From: an uncultured Eubacteriales bacterium
Lineage (GTDB): Bacteria > Bacillota > Clostridia > Oscillospirales > CAG-272
DNA length: 27,953 nt
Direction: 5' to 3'
Assembly (NCBI GenBank): GCA_910586545.1
Contig: CAJUIQ010000022.1
Span: 1 to 27,953 of the forward strand
Positions 7,115 through 15,653 of this stretch are shown piece after piece. Under the pieces are notes generated by a model. The model was given only the letters and a program-made list of their open reading frames with translations. It was not told where the DNA came from and did not search any database. The position numbers and the translations under genes were made by a program. The number at the start of each line of letters is the position of its first letter. Position 1 is the stretch's first letter.

Positions 7115-8203
7115 ATGAAAAAAATTTCTGCAGTAATATGTGAATTGAATCCCCTTCACACGGGACATGCGTTTCTTTTTCAAAAGGCAAAGGAAGACGC
7201 ACAGTGTCTGATTGCTGTGATGAGTGGCAATTTTGTTCAGCGTGGGGAGTGCGCTATTTTTCATAAGTATGACAGAGCGGTATCAGCGGTAGAAGCAGGA
7301 GCGGATTTAGTACTGGAACTTCCATATCCCTGGTGCAGTGGATCCGCAGAGTTTTTTGCCGCCGCCGGGGTGCATATTGTTCAATCTATCGGCGCTACAC
7401 ATTTGTATTTTGGAAGTGAAACAGGTGATTTACATGCGCTGCAGCTTGCGGCGTCGGTTATAAACAGCGACGCTTTTCAAAAGCAGTTCCCAGGTGTAGG
7501 ACAGGCTGGAGTGCGGCGCGAAGAACTGCTATCCCAATTGTGTCCCAGTCTCATCCCCGGTTTTTTGTCCGGGGCGAACGACATTTTGGGAACAGAATAC
7601 TGCCGCCGGTTAAATAAAACGATACCGGTGCCTGTAAAAAGGCTCGATTGCACCGGAGCATCTGCCTTGCGGGCATCTATAACGCAGGAAATTTTGGAAT
7701 CGGGAAAAAATCCTGAGGGCATCGTCCTTTCCCAGCGGCTTGCCGACATATTATTTTATTTTCTGAGATGTGCGGATGTACCGCCGGAGGGATTTGCGGA
7801 AGGAGGCGGTGGTGTGATCCAGCGTCTTATGTGGGCGGCGAGGGAGGCTGTAGATGGTATGGATTTGTTTGCCCGTGCGTCCACCAAACAGTATACCAAC
7901 GCCAGATTTCGCAGAGGAGCTTTGTTTGCCATGACAAAAACGACCCTGGATATGTTGCGTGTTATGCCCAATTTTACGCGCGTTTTGGCGGCAAATGCTA
8001 TCGGTAGGGCTTTTTTATCTGAGATTCGCAGAGAGAAGGTACCTGTACAGATTATTACCAATCATCGAGAACGAAGCGTGCTCTCGATTGTGGGAGCGTC
8101 TCAGTATGCCCACGCAGGAAAGGCAGATGCTCTGTATACGCTTTGCATGGAACCGCCCCGCCCGGCAGGATGGTTTTCTGCAATGTGTCCTGTTATGCTG
8201 TAA
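7115..8203 (+). CDS. tmcAL: tRNA(Met) cytidine acetate ligase (TmcAL, YlbM family)
   Basis: Makes N4-acetylcytidine at the wobble base C34 of elongator tRNA-Met from acetate and ATP, via acetyl-adenylate. It is 362 residues; characterised members are about 400. The nucleotidyltransferase-like N-terminus shows ICELNPLHTGHAFLFQKAK, with the HxGH adenylate-binding motif near residue 16, followed by the family block IAVMSGNFVQRGECAIFHKYDRA and DLVLELP. The C-terminal pattern ADALYTLC...PRPAGWF...PVML matches the family end, so the protein looks short internally rather than truncated. The start at 7115 has only a weak GAGG 13 nt upstream. It lies opposite acetate kinase, whose product is its substrate. 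No terminator lies between it and the next operon. Confidence 0.9.
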   Translation: MKKISAVICELNPLHTGHAFLFQKAKEDAQCLIAVMSGNFVQRGECAIFHKYDRAVSAVEAGADLVLELPYPWCSGSAEFFAAAGVHIVQSIGATHLYFGSETGDLHALQLAASVINSDAFQKQFPGVGQAGVRREELLSQLCPSLIPGFLSGANDILGTEYCRRLNKTIPVPVKRLDCTGASALRASITQEILESGKNPEGIVLSQRLADILFYFLRCADVPPEGFAEGGGGVIQRLMWAAREAVDGMDLFARASTKQYTNARFRRGALFAMTKTTLDMLRVMPNFTRVLAANAIGRAFLSEIRREKVPVQIITNHRERSVLSIVGASQYAHAGKADALYTLCMEPPRPAGWFSAMCPVML

Positions 8204-8237
8204 GAAAGGAAAATATGGTCAAAATTAACAAAAAATA

Positions 8238-8266
8238 TTGACAAGCGGCAGGCGTTTCTTTATAAT
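8238..8266 (+). promoter_or_regulatory. Promoter of the sugar operon
   Basis: Perfect consensus: TTGACA (8238-8243), a 17-bp spacer and TATAAT (8261-8266), with a predicted start near 8273. A promoter this strong in a catabolic operon implies repression in the absence of inducer. Confidence 0.9.
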
Positions 8267-8293
8267 ATCAATAGAATCTTTATTAAAAACACG

Positions 8294-8310
8294 ATTGGCA
8301 AAATGCCAAT
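8294..8310 (+). promoter_or_regulatory. Palindromic operator candidate
   Basis: ATTGGCA-AAA-TGCCAAT is a perfect 7-3-7 inverted repeat at about +22 to +38 of the predicted transcript. The position suits a roadblock repressor site. It could also form a small RNA hairpin just before the ribosome site of the kinase gene. No second copy was noticed in the window. Confidence 0.6.
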
Positions 8311-8327
8311 GGACAGGTGTGAAGAAG

Positions 8328-9638
8328 ATGTATATTGGAATTGACTTGGGAACCACCGGCTGTAAAGTCGTGCTTTTTTCCTCCGAAGGGAAAAGCCTGT
8401 GCGAGTATAATAAGGAATATGAACTGATTTTCGATGGTATATATGTAGAGCAGGATGCAAATCTGTGGTGGAGTCTGGTGCGGGAAGGAATGCGGCATGT
8501 GGCAGCTTTTGCAGGCGGTGCCGTTGTTTCTGCTATATCGGTAAGCACACAAGGGATTTCCTTTGTTCCGGTAGACGGAGCGGGGGTCCCTTTGTGTAAT
8601 GCTGTCAGTTGGCTGGATATGCGTGGGGAAGAGATGGCTGTGCGTCTGCAGAAAGCTTTTGGCGTGCAGGGAATTTATGCGAAAACCGGCATAGAATGCG
8701 AGGCGGATTATTCACTGCCTAAACTCATGTGGTTTATAGAAAATAAAGAGGATATTTATGCCCAGGCGGAGAAGATTTTGTTCCCCCTGGACTTTTTAAA
8801 TTTACACTTGTGCGGCAGAGCGGTTTGTGATTATACCATTGCCGGCGGTACGATGCTTTATAATATTTGGGAGAAAGATTGGGACAGAGAGCTGCTGTCC
8901 TTTTCTGGTATAAATGCAGAAAAATTGCCCGAGGTAGCGTGTATGGGCACGCCGCTGGGACCATTGCTGCCGGAGGTAGCGGCATACTGCGGCATAGAAC
9001 CGGGATGCCAAGTGGTACTGGGCGGGCAGGACCAAAAGCTTGCCGCCATTGGCGCCGGTATCCGTCCGGGTGCGTGTACCGTTTCGTTTGGGACAGCTAC
9101 AGCCATTTCAAAATTATATGAGGGCGCTTCGTTTGATGGTGAAGAACGTGTTACGATTTTCCCATTTGGAGAAGAGTCCTATATTGCAGAGATTCCTCTC
9201 CCCACTACGGGGGCTGCTCTGCGCTGGCTGGTGAAGACCATGTGCCCGGATAAATCTTATAAAGAAGTGGATCAGCTTGCAAAGTTATCCGCGCCCGGAG
9301 CCGGCGGGGTTATTTTTGAAACAGACTTAGCCACCGGTGGAGTTCTTTCCGGATTGACGCTTTCCACTACGCTTTCCGATATAATTTATGCTCTTTTTGA
9401 AGGTGTGTCCAGAGATATCCGAGACAGTGTGCAGCGATTGGGTGGCGCCCGGGATTTGTTGGTATTTGGCGGCGGCGCCAAAAGCGATATCTGGTGCAGG
9501 ATTCTTTCCAGAGTCTGTCAGACATCTGTCTCCATACTGGAAACACCGGAAACGGCGGCGCTTGGCGCAGCAATTCTTGCTTCAGAAAGGCGTATTCCTC
9601 CAGCAAACGTGAAAAAGCAAATTCACTGTGCAGGTTAA
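8328..9638 (+). CDS. FGGY family carbohydrate kinase (xylulokinase-like)
   Basis: ATP-dependent sugar kinase of the FGGY/ASKHA fold, which would phosphorylate a ketose, polyol or sugar acid in the cytosol. It is 436 residues, shorter than xylulokinase or gluconokinase (about 490-510). The N-terminal phosphate-1 loop is MYIGIDLGTTGCKVVLFSSEG; mid-protein it has SWLDMRGEEM and the substrate-side VVLGGQDQKLAAIGAG. The phosphate-2 region is ACTVSFGTATAISKL and the C-terminal FGGY signature is LLVFGGGAKSDIWCRILSRV. The start at 8328 follows AGGTG at 8 nt; an upstream TTG at 8238 lies in the promoter and is rejected. It is the first gene of the operon. The substrate cannot be assigned. Confidence 0.88.
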   Translation: MYIGIDLGTTGCKVVLFSSEGKSLCEYNKEYELIFDGIYVEQDANLWWSLVREGMRHVAAFAGGAVVSAISVSTQGISFVPVDGAGVPLCNAVSWLDMRGEEMAVRLQKAFGVQGIYAKTGIECEADYSLPKLMWFIENKEDIYAQAEKILFPLDFLNLHLCGRAVCDYTIAGGTMLYNIWEKDWDRELLSFSGINAEKLPEVACMGTPLGPLLPEVAAYCGIEPGCQVVLGGQDQKLAAIGAGIRPGACTVSFGTATAISKLYEGASFDGEERVTIFPFGEESYIAEIPLPTTGAALRWLVKTMCPDKSYKEVDQLAKLSAPGAGGVIFETDLATGGVLSGLTLSTTLSDIIYALFEGVSRDIRDSVQRLGGARDLLVFGGGAKSDIWCRILSRVCQTSVSILETPETAALGAAILASERRIPPANVKKQIHCAG

Positions 9639-9682
9639 GCGCAGGTTAATTTGGAATATTATTTATTTAAAAGGAGAAAATT

Positions 9683-10614
9683 ATGTTTCAGTTTGAACCG
9701 GCCGCATTTGTGCCGTACAAAAACAAGGAAGTTTTGGAAAGATGCCGCAATATGAAGCGCGCGGATATGGAAAAACATTCGAATCCTAATTTCCGCATTC
9801 ACATTGTTCCCGATGTTGCTGGAATCTGGGTAGGAGATATGGTGGCCCGAATGGTGCGTTCCGACCTACTGGATGAAAAGCTGGTTATGATTTGTCCCAA
9901 TCCTTGTCCCCTGACATATCTTGCCGTAGCGGAGGCGATCAATCGTCTGAATGTAAATTGCCGCAACGTACATATCTTTTGTATGGATGAATGGGCGGAT
10001 AGGATGGAAACATTGCCCCATTGGATTATCCTGCAGGCTTTGCACACAGTAACCTGAAATATTTCTACGGTGCGATTCGAGAAGATTTGCGGATGCCTTT
10101 GGAGCAGTTCCACTATTTCACCAATGAAAATATTAAAGATTATTCTAAAATGATCAGTGACTGTGGAGAAGGCGGTGCGGACGTCTGCTATTCCGGCCCC
10201 GGCTGGACGGGACATATTGCCTTTATCGATCCCTGCACGCCTGAATTTGGCTGCCCTCCTATAGAGGAATATTTAAATATGGAAGCAAGAATCGTGACGT
10301 TACATCCTATGACGATTCTGCAAAATTCTCTTCACGGCTGCTTTGGTTGTTCCGGTGATATTGCAAATGTGCCTCCTAAGGCCGCTACCATAGGACCTCT
10401 GGATGTAAAAAATGCCAAGAACCGTTTGGAAATGCACGATCTTACAACCATGGGCAGTATATCTTCCTGGCTGCGGATGACTTCCCGCCTGGTGTTGTAT
10501 GGGGAAGTGACACCTTTAGTGCCTTCTTCGATTCTCCAATTGATGGATACGGATGTATATGTTACAGAAGCCATTGCGCAGCCCTTTGAATGCTGGGAAA
10601 CGGTTGGCTATTGA
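9683..10614 (+). pseudogene. NagB-like sugar-phosphate isomerase/deaminase, frameshifted
   Basis: Two overlapping frames (9683-10057 and 10021-10614) together make one protein of about 310 residues related to glucosamine-6-phosphate deaminase/6-phosphogluconolactonase. The first ends its homology at residue 106 in FCMDEWAD, matching the NagB MDE(Y/W) motif. The second picks up as EDGNIAPLDYPAGFAHSN if one G is restored near 10000 (ggat[g]agga). The second half carries GPGWTGHIAFIDP, where canonical NagB has GxGxDGHIAFNEP. The His is kept but the Asp is Thr, so even an intact protein is unlikely to be a classical deaminase. A good ribosome site (AAAAGGAG) precedes 9683. No slippery heptamer or long homopolymer lies at the break. 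A recent one-base deletion or a sequencing error are the best explanations. Confidence 0.85.
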
Positions 10615-10620
10615 GCGGGC

Positions 10621-11709
10621 ATGGAGAATACATACACCCTATATGGAGATGTTGTTACAGACGACCGTATCATAAAAAACGGTGCGGTCGCCGTACAGGA
10701 TGGGCGAATACGGTATGTAGGTTCTAAGATGACTGTGCCTCAAATGGGAGCGGTACAGGATTGGAGCGGATCCTATCTGATTCCGGGATTTATTGACATC
10801 CACTGTCATGCTGGAGGTGATATCTGGGTTTACGAGGACCCTGAGACTGCGGCGAAATATCATTTGCAGCATGGTACTACAGGGCTTTGCTGCACTTTGT
10901 ACCGAGATTTGGGAATTGGCGAAATCCTAGCTGCCCAGGAAAAGATAAAAGATGCGATGTTAGATACACCAAACATTTTAGGCGTCCATTTGGAAGGTCC
11001 CTATCTCAACCCTCGCTATGGATCAAAGCCGTCTGAGAAGCCGCTCGAGGCTATGCGGGAGGAGTATATGCCCCTTCTGGAGACAGGGATTGTGCGGCAT
11101 GTAACCTTTGCTCCGGAGGTGCCGGGGACGGACAGATTGCTTTCGGATTTGTTACATATGGGAATCGTAGGGTCAATCGGTCATAGCGAAGCTTCGCCGG
11201 AGCAAGTGCGCCGGGCGGTAGATAGCGGCGCACAGTGCGTCACCCATTTGTACGATGCAACTGGAGCCAGCATCACTCCCACAAGATGGGACGGTACCAT
11301 TGAGGTGGATTTCAATATGGCTGCGCTTCTTTGTGACAGCCTATTTTATGAAATTATCTGTGATTCGATGGGCGTGCATGTGCGTAGAGAGCTTTTGCAG
11401 CTTACTAAAAAGCTGGTAGGAGCCTCCCGTATTATCGGAATTACAGACGCCTGCGGCGGTCCGGGCGGCAGCGGCGATGTAAATTTTGAAGATGGAGAAC
11501 TAATGGGCAGCAAACTGACTATGGATCAGGTAGCAAAGAACTTTCATGCCGCTGGATTTTCCATGCCGGAAATTGCTATGGCAACTGCCGGAAATGCGGC
11601 GAGACTTTTGGGAATTTATCAGGACAGAGGCTCTATTGATCCAGGTAAGCGTGCTGATATTATCGCTCTTACAAAAGATTTTACGATACAATGCGTTTAT
11701 AAGGCTTAA
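10621..11709 (+). CDS. N-acetylglucosamine-6-phosphate deacetylase-like amidohydrolase (NagA family)
   Basis: A TIM-barrel amidohydrolase predicted to remove the acetyl group from an N-acetylated sugar phosphate. It is 362 residues, close to NagA (about 380). Visible motifs in order are GFIDIHCHAG (metal-site HxH, about residue 60), HLEGPYLNPRYG (metal-binding Glu), GSIGHSEASPEQV (metal His), THLYDATGAS (metal/substrate His; NagA usually has THLFNAM) and GITDACGG (catalytic Asp). The C-terminal GNAARLLGIYQDRGSIDPGKRADI is typical of the superfamily. It starts 7 bp after the NagB-like stop with only a weak GAGCGG site, which suggests translational coupling. The pairing with a NagB-like gene points to an amino sugar, but the THLYDA change and neighbours argue against plain GlcNAc. 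Confidence 0.88.
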   Translation: MENTYTLYGDVVTDDRIIKNGAVAVQDGRIRYVGSKMTVPQMGAVQDWSGSYLIPGFIDIHCHAGGDIWVYEDPETAAKYHLQHGTTGLCCTLYRDLGIGEILAAQEKIKDAMLDTPNILGVHLEGPYLNPRYGSKPSEKPLEAMREEYMPLLETGIVRHVTFAPEVPGTDRLLSDLLHMGIVGSIGHSEASPEQVRRAVDSGAQCVTHLYDATGASITPTRWDGTIEVDFNMAALLCDSLFYEIICDSMGVHVRRELLQLTKKLVGASRIIGITDACGGPGGSGDVNFEDGELMGSKLTMDQVAKNFHAAGFSMPEIAMATAGNAARLLGIYQDRGSIDPGKRADIIALTKDFTIQCVYKA

Positions 11710-11748
11710 GAAAATAGAAACTATATGTCTGGAAAGGAAGGATTGTTC

Positions 11749-13014
11749 ATGCTCAAAGCAGGTGTTGCACTTACTGATATTTCTCCGGGGCCGGGCGTTC
11801 CCATGGCGGGCTACCCCCATTGCCCCCGCCCAAATATCGGCATTCATGATCCGCTATATTGCGCGGCGCTGTATTTAAATAATGGAAAAGATGAGATAGT
11901 CATGGTGACTATGGATCTACTTTTCTTTGGAAAAAAATATTGCCGAATTATCCGAGAAAAAATTGGAAAAAACATTATGTTTACCACATCCCACACCCAT
12001 TCCGGGCCGTGGTCCTCTACGCCTTTGGCTTCTGAAATTGCGGAAGGGTGTTTTGATGATCCGGATTACATAGTGGAGCTTTTGCCTAAGGTGGAGGCCT
12101 GCATCCGTGAGGCTATGGAAAATACGTTTGTTGCAAAAATCGGCACGGGAATAGGACGTTGCGGCGGGGAACAGGGAATCGGTGGAAACCGCCGGGACAA
12201 AGAGGGAATTCAGGATCCTACTGTCAATGTGATTGCGGTGAAAGATATGGAGGATACGGTACGCGGCGTGCTTTTAAACTATGCACTGCATCCCACCTAT
12301 CTGCATGCGGAAAACTTGTATGTAACAGCGGATTACCCAGGATATATCCGCCGTTACATTCGATACGCTTATCCCGATGCGGTATTTATGTTTGCGCAAG
12401 GTACCAGCGGAAATCAGTCTTCCCGATATTTCAGAACAGGGCAGGACTTTGAGGAAGCAGCCCGTGCAGGAACTACGCTGGGCGTGGCAGTGTATCATAC
12501 AGTGGAAGGGCTGGACTTCACCCAGGACGTTGAAATTGTGTTTAAAAATAAAGAAATTGAGCTACCGGTGCGCGACTTCCCACCGGTAGAGGAAGCGCGA
12601 GTGGAGATGGAGCGGGCAAGAAAAGCGTTTGCACAGATGCCGGATGACAACTATATTGAAAAACGCAACTGTGAGCTTGCCATGTTCGGCGCCGAAAACG
12701 AGTTTTACTATGCGCAGCTGTCGGAAAACAGCGATGTGCGGGATGCCGAATTGCCTTGTGAGGTGATGACACTGCGTTTGGGGGATACCTTAATCTGCGG
12801 ATTGCAGGGAGAAATTTTTGTAGAATATGGGCTGCAGTTGAAGGCGGATTCTCCCTATGCCAAAACCTTTGTTTTTGAAGTGACCAACGGCACGCTTCCA
12901 GGATATGTTTTTACACCAGAGGCAATTGCGGAAGGCGGATATGAAGTAGGTACGTCTATATTTACCGGAGAAGCCGGTACGGCAATCGTGGAGGGAATCA
13001 AAAGTTTGTTTTAA
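11749..13014 (+). CDS. Neutral/alkaline ceramidase-like amidase domain protein
   Basis: A 421-residue protein of the neutral/alkaline non-lysosomal ceramidase N-terminal family, zinc-dependent amidases that cleave N-acyl bonds. It has no signal peptide, unlike secreted ceramidases, and lacks the C-terminal immunoglobulin-like domain, so it acts in the cytosol. Family motifs are AGVALTDISPGPGVPMAGY at the N-terminus, TTSHTHSGPWSS (zinc His ligands), NYALHPTYL (His ligand) and FAQGTSGNQSSRYF, which aligns with the ceramidase nucleophile block GDxSPN. The start at 11749 follows GGAAGG at 7 nt; an ATG at 11725 lacks a site. Cytosolic members of this family in bacterial sugar operons have no firmly established substrate. 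Cleavage of an amide or lactam on a sugar intermediate is inference. Confidence 0.85.
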   Translation: MLKAGVALTDISPGPGVPMAGYPHCPRPNIGIHDPLYCAALYLNNGKDEIVMVTMDLLFFGKKYCRIIREKIGKNIMFTTSHTHSGPWSSTPLASEIAEGCFDDPDYIVELLPKVEACIREAMENTFVAKIGTGIGRCGGEQGIGGNRRDKEGIQDPTVNVIAVKDMEDTVRGVLLNYALHPTYLHAENLYVTADYPGYIRRYIRYAYPDAVFMFAQGTSGNQSSRYFRTGQDFEEAARAGTTLGVAVYHTVEGLDFTQDVEIVFKNKEIELPVRDFPPVEEARVEMERARKAFAQMPDDNYIEKRNCELAMFGAENEFYYAQLSENSDVRDAELPCEVMTLRLGDTLICGLQGEIFVEYGLQLKADSPYAKTFVFEVTNGTLPGYVFTPEAIAEGGYEVGTSIFTGEAGTAIVEGIKSLF

Positions 13015-13023
13015 TATTATTTG

Positions 13024-13047
13024 TGCCGCCAAGCGGCAGGAATGGAG
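13024..13047 (+). repeat. Ribosome-site hairpin, copy 1
   Basis: TGCCGC-CAA-GCGGCA (13024-13041 region, stem 13024-13029 with 13033-13038), followed at once by GGAATGGAG and, 5 nt later, the ATG of the SDR gene. The same stem with another loop occurs at 15624. Both copies share an ATTATTT-type sequence just upstream. Confidence 0.75.
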
Positions 13048-13052
13048 CGATT

Positions 13053-13850
13053 ATGAAACAGGCAAATATCATTGATCGGTTTCGGTTAGACGGTAAGATT
13101 GCCCTGGTTACAGGGGGCAGCGGATATTATGGTAAACAAATGGTAATCGCGTTAGCAGATGCGGGCGCTACAGTTTGCTGTGCGTCCAGATGTGTGGAGA
13201 AATGTCAGGCGTTTACAGATACATTGAACGCCGCAGGATACGATAAGGTATACGCAGATCAGTATGATCAGGCGGACGAGGACAGTATCAATGCTTTGCT
13301 GAATCGTATGGTAGAGAGAAGCGGAAAAGTGGATATTCTTGTGAATAATTCGGTTTTACGGCCCATGCACGATTATGAGGGACCGGCTGCCGACTTTGCT
13401 ACTTCTATGCAGGTGAACGCTACAGGACTTTTCTTAATTTCTCGGGCTTTTGGAAATCAAATGGAGGAAAATGGCGGCGGAAATATTATCAACATTGGTT
13501 CATATATGGGCATCTGTGGGTCCAATCCGTATCTTTATGAGGATAATCCGGAAATGGATGCGATTGACGCGCCGGATTATTTCTATCACAAAGGCGGAAT
13601 GGTCAATTTAACTCGTTTTTTGGCCGGAAGGTACGGTAAAGCCGGCGTGCGGGTAAACTGCCTGAATTTGGGAGGGCTTTTTAATAATCAACCAGAAGAG
13701 TTTTTAGAGCGCTACGCGAAAATGACCTACCTTGGCAGAATGGCAAACGAATCGGATATTCAAGGCGTATTGGTATTTCTCGCTTCCGACGCGTCTGCCT
13801 ATATTACAGGTACCAGCATCAATGTAGATGGCGGATATACTGCAAGATAA
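13053..13850 (+). CDS. SDR family oxidoreductase (gluconate 5-dehydrogenase-like)
   Basis: A 265-residue classical short-chain dehydrogenase, probably NAD(P)-dependent, oxidising or reducing a sugar or sugar-acid hydroxyl. It has the glycine-rich cofactor loop TGGSGYYGKQ (about residue 20), VNNS (NNAG equivalent, about residue 97), and the catalytic Ser in NIGSYMG followed by Tyr and Lys in YFYHKGG. The C-terminal block ASAYITGTSINVDGGY is typical of gluconate/ketodeoxygluconate dehydrogenases. An insert of about 15 residues (SNPYLYEDNPEMDAIDAP) sits between Ser and Tyr next to the active site and may shape substrate choice. The start at 13053 follows GGAG at 5 nt and the hairpin above. It is the fifth gene of the operon. 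Confidence 0.9.
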   Translation: MKQANIIDRFRLDGKIALVTGGSGYYGKQMVIALADAGATVCCASRCVEKCQAFTDTLNAAGYDKVYADQYDQADEDSINALLNRMVERSGKVDILVNNSVLRPMHDYEGPAADFATSMQVNATGLFLISRAFGNQMEENGGGNIINIGSYMGICGSNPYLYEDNPEMDAIDAPDYFYHKGGMVNLTRFLAGRYGKAGVRVNCLNLGGLFNNQPEEFLERYAKMTYLGRMANESDIQGVLVFLASDASAYITGTSINVDGGYTAR

Positions 13851-13866
13851 CGAAAGGGACATCGTC

Positions 13867-14658
13867 ATGGAATTTAATATGCGTTCGAGCCGCGTCCTGC
13901 GCCGTATGCGGGAGGGCAACGTGGCTACCTGTGTAAAAATCAATTTGAACGATCTCCGGAACGTAGAAATCGCCGCTATGAGCGGATTTGACTGTGTATG
14001 GGTAGATATGGAGCATATCCCTACAGATTATTCTTTTATAGAAAACGCAGTCCGTGCGGCGAAAAACTATGATACGGATGTGCTGACGAGAGTCTGCAAA
14101 GGTTCATACAGCGATTATGTTCGCCCCCTGGAAGGGGATTCTACCGGGATTATGGTGCCCCATGTAATGAGTCTTGCGGAAGCAAAACAAATTGTATACT
14201 ATACCAAATTTCATCCGATAGGCCGTCGTCCTATTGATGGAGGCAATGCGGATGGAAAGTATTGTCTTGTAAATGAGGCGGAGTATATTCGGCAGGCCAA
14301 TGAAGAGCGTTTTGTAATCATTCAGATTGAAGATCCGGAACCCATGGAGGAGCTGGAGGAGATTTGTGCTCTGCCGGGAATTGATATGATTTTCTTTGGC
14401 CCCGCAGATTTTAGCCAGGGAATTGGCCGTCCATATGAAACGGATATTCCTGAAATTCAGGAAGCCCGCCGAAAAATTGCATCCTGTGCCCGCCGACACG
14501 GAAAATGGGCGGGAACGGTGTGTGGTCCTGCTGCTTTTGATGCATACGCAGAAATGGGGTATACGTTCCTGTCCTGTGGAGCCGATGTAGTTGGCCTGGC
14601 TGATTACTATCAAAATATCACCCGAAATATCAGTGGAAGGAAGATTGTTCAGGGATGA
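13867..14658 (+). CDS. HpcH/HpaI family aldolase (2-keto-3-deoxy sugar acid type)
   Basis: A 263-residue class II pyruvate aldolase that reversibly cleaves 2-keto acids into pyruvate and an aldehyde. Catalytic and metal residues of the family are present: the His in WVDMEHIPTD (about residue 49), Arg in LTRVCKG, metal Glu in IIQIEDPEPMEEL and metal Asp in FFGPADFSQGIG. The closest characterised functions are 2-keto-3-deoxy-L-rhamnonate and 4-hydroxy-2-oxoheptanedioate aldolases. In this setting a sugar-acid substrate is more likely than an aromatic breakdown product. The start at 13867 has AAAGGGA upstream; an earlier ATG at 13828 would overlap the SDR gene. The stop overlaps the next start by 4 nt (ATGA). 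Confidence 0.9.
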   Translation: MEFNMRSSRVLRRMREGNVATCVKINLNDLRNVEIAAMSGFDCVWVDMEHIPTDYSFIENAVRAAKNYDTDVLTRVCKGSYSDYVRPLEGDSTGIMVPHVMSLAEAKQIVYYTKFHPIGRRPIDGGNADGKYCLVNEAEYIRQANEERFVIIQIEDPEPMEELEEICALPGIDMIFFGPADFSQGIGRPYETDIPEIQEARRKIASCARRHGKWAGTVCGPAAFDAYAEMGYTFLSCGADVVGLADYYQNITRNISGRKIVQG

Positions 14659-15593
14659 AATATACAAAGGTTGCAGGAATTCAGGTTTCCGGCATGTCTC
14701 TTGGAACCGTGCAGCTTGGTATGGACTACGGCATCGCAAACGCAGGTGGCAAGCCGGACCTTTCACAAAGTTTTTCTATGATTGCCGCCGCTTTGGATGG
14801 AGGCGTGACCAGTCTGGATACCGCCCGTGCGTATGGCGATGCGGAAGAGGTGTTGGGTGCTTTCTTTAAGGAGTATACAGGTGAGAAGCCTTTTCTCACT
14901 ACAAAAATACCGCGGTTCGAATTGGAAAGTGATGCGCAAATTGAAAAATATATTATAGACAGCGTAGAAACTTCTCTGGAAAAGCTAGGCGTTTCTAAGG
15001 TCAATTGTGTAATGCTGCACCATCCTGCAAATTTATATAAGCATGGGGACGTTACTGCAAAGCACATGGAGAGTCTGGTGCGGCGGAGGTATACAGATTT
15101 GATAGGTGCTTCTGTTTATACGGCAGAAGAGGTAGAACAAATGCTGCGCTATCCTGTGTATACTGCAACACAAGTGCCTATGAGCGTATTTGATCAGCGG
15201 ATGATCGTGTCTGGAACTCTTGCGGCGCTGGAACAGCGTGGGATTGCGACTTTTGTGCGCAGCGTATTTTTACAGGGATTATTCTTCCTGGAGCCAGATA
15301 GCCTTACAGATCCGCTGCTCTTAAAGTACGCCAAACCACAAATTCAGCAGCTGCGTGCATTTGCTGAAGATGAGTCTTTGAGTATTGCGCAGCTTGCAAT
15401 TGCTTTCATACGAGATGTGCCTGGAGTAACCAGTCTGGTACTGGGAGTGGACACAAAAGAGCAGGTAAAGGCAAATCTTGCGTATTTTGATGTGCCCCCT
15501 ATTCGTGAAAAGACAAGACACCTGATGGAGACTGCTTTTGCGGACGTCAATATTCCAGAAATTATGCGGGTGCTATCCCGCCCGAAGTCCTAA
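14655..15593 (+). CDS. Aldo/keto reductase
   Basis: A 312-residue NAD(P)H-dependent oxidoreductase of the AKR TIM-barrel family. The catalytic tetrad is visible: Asp and Tyr in SLDTARAYGDAEEVLG, Lys in TTKIPRFELES and His in CVMLHHPANL. The cofactor-side C-terminal segment reads VTSLVLGVDTKEQVKANL. It overlaps the aldolase gene by 4 nt, so the two are translationally coupled. A natural reading is that it reduces the aldehyde released by the aldolase (glycolaldehyde or lactaldehyde type), but oxidation of a sugar is equally possible on sequence alone. Confidence 0.9.
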   Translation: MKYTKVAGIQVSGMSLGTVQLGMDYGIANAGGKPDLSQSFSMIAAALDGGVTSLDTARAYGDAEEVLGAFFKEYTGEKPFLTTKIPRFELESDAQIEKYIIDSVETSLEKLGVSKVNCVMLHHPANLYKHGDVTAKHMESLVRRRYTDLIGASVYTAEEVEQMLRYPVYTATQVPMSVFDQRMIVSGTLAALEQRGIATFVRSVFLQGLFFLEPDSLTDPLLLKYAKPQIQQLRAFAEDESLSIAQLAIAFIRDVPGVTSLVLGVDTKEQVKANLAYFDVPPIREKTRHLMETAFADVNIPEIMRVLSRPKS

Positions 15594-15623
15594 GGATATT
15601 TTGCAAAATTCCACAATTATTTT

Positions 15624-15647
15624 TGCCGCGCTGCGGCAGGAACGGAG
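15624..15647 (+). repeat. Ribosome-site hairpin, copy 2
   Basis: TGCCGC-GCT-GCGGCA (stem 15624-15629 with 15633-15638), followed by GGAACGGAG and, 6 nt later, the ATG of the Gfo/Idh/MocA gene. The stem is identical to copy 1 while the loop differs in all three bases. Confidence 0.75.
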
Positions 15648-15653
15648 TTTTTT

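Noticed and set aside
8244..8254. AAGCGGCAGG in the sugar-operon promoter as a third copy of the twin hairpin
   Set aside because: Only the right arm is present, with no TGCCGC partner and no ribosome site next to it; probably chance.
9990..10010. Programmed ribosomal frameshift in the NagB-like gene
   Set aside because: No X_XXY_YYZ heptamer, no run of identical bases and no clear downstream hairpin; a simple deletion explains it.
13828..13866. Upstream ATG for the HpcH/HpaI aldolase
   Set aside because: It would overlap the SDR gene and add 13 residues unlike the family; the ATG at 13867 has its own AAAGGGA site.
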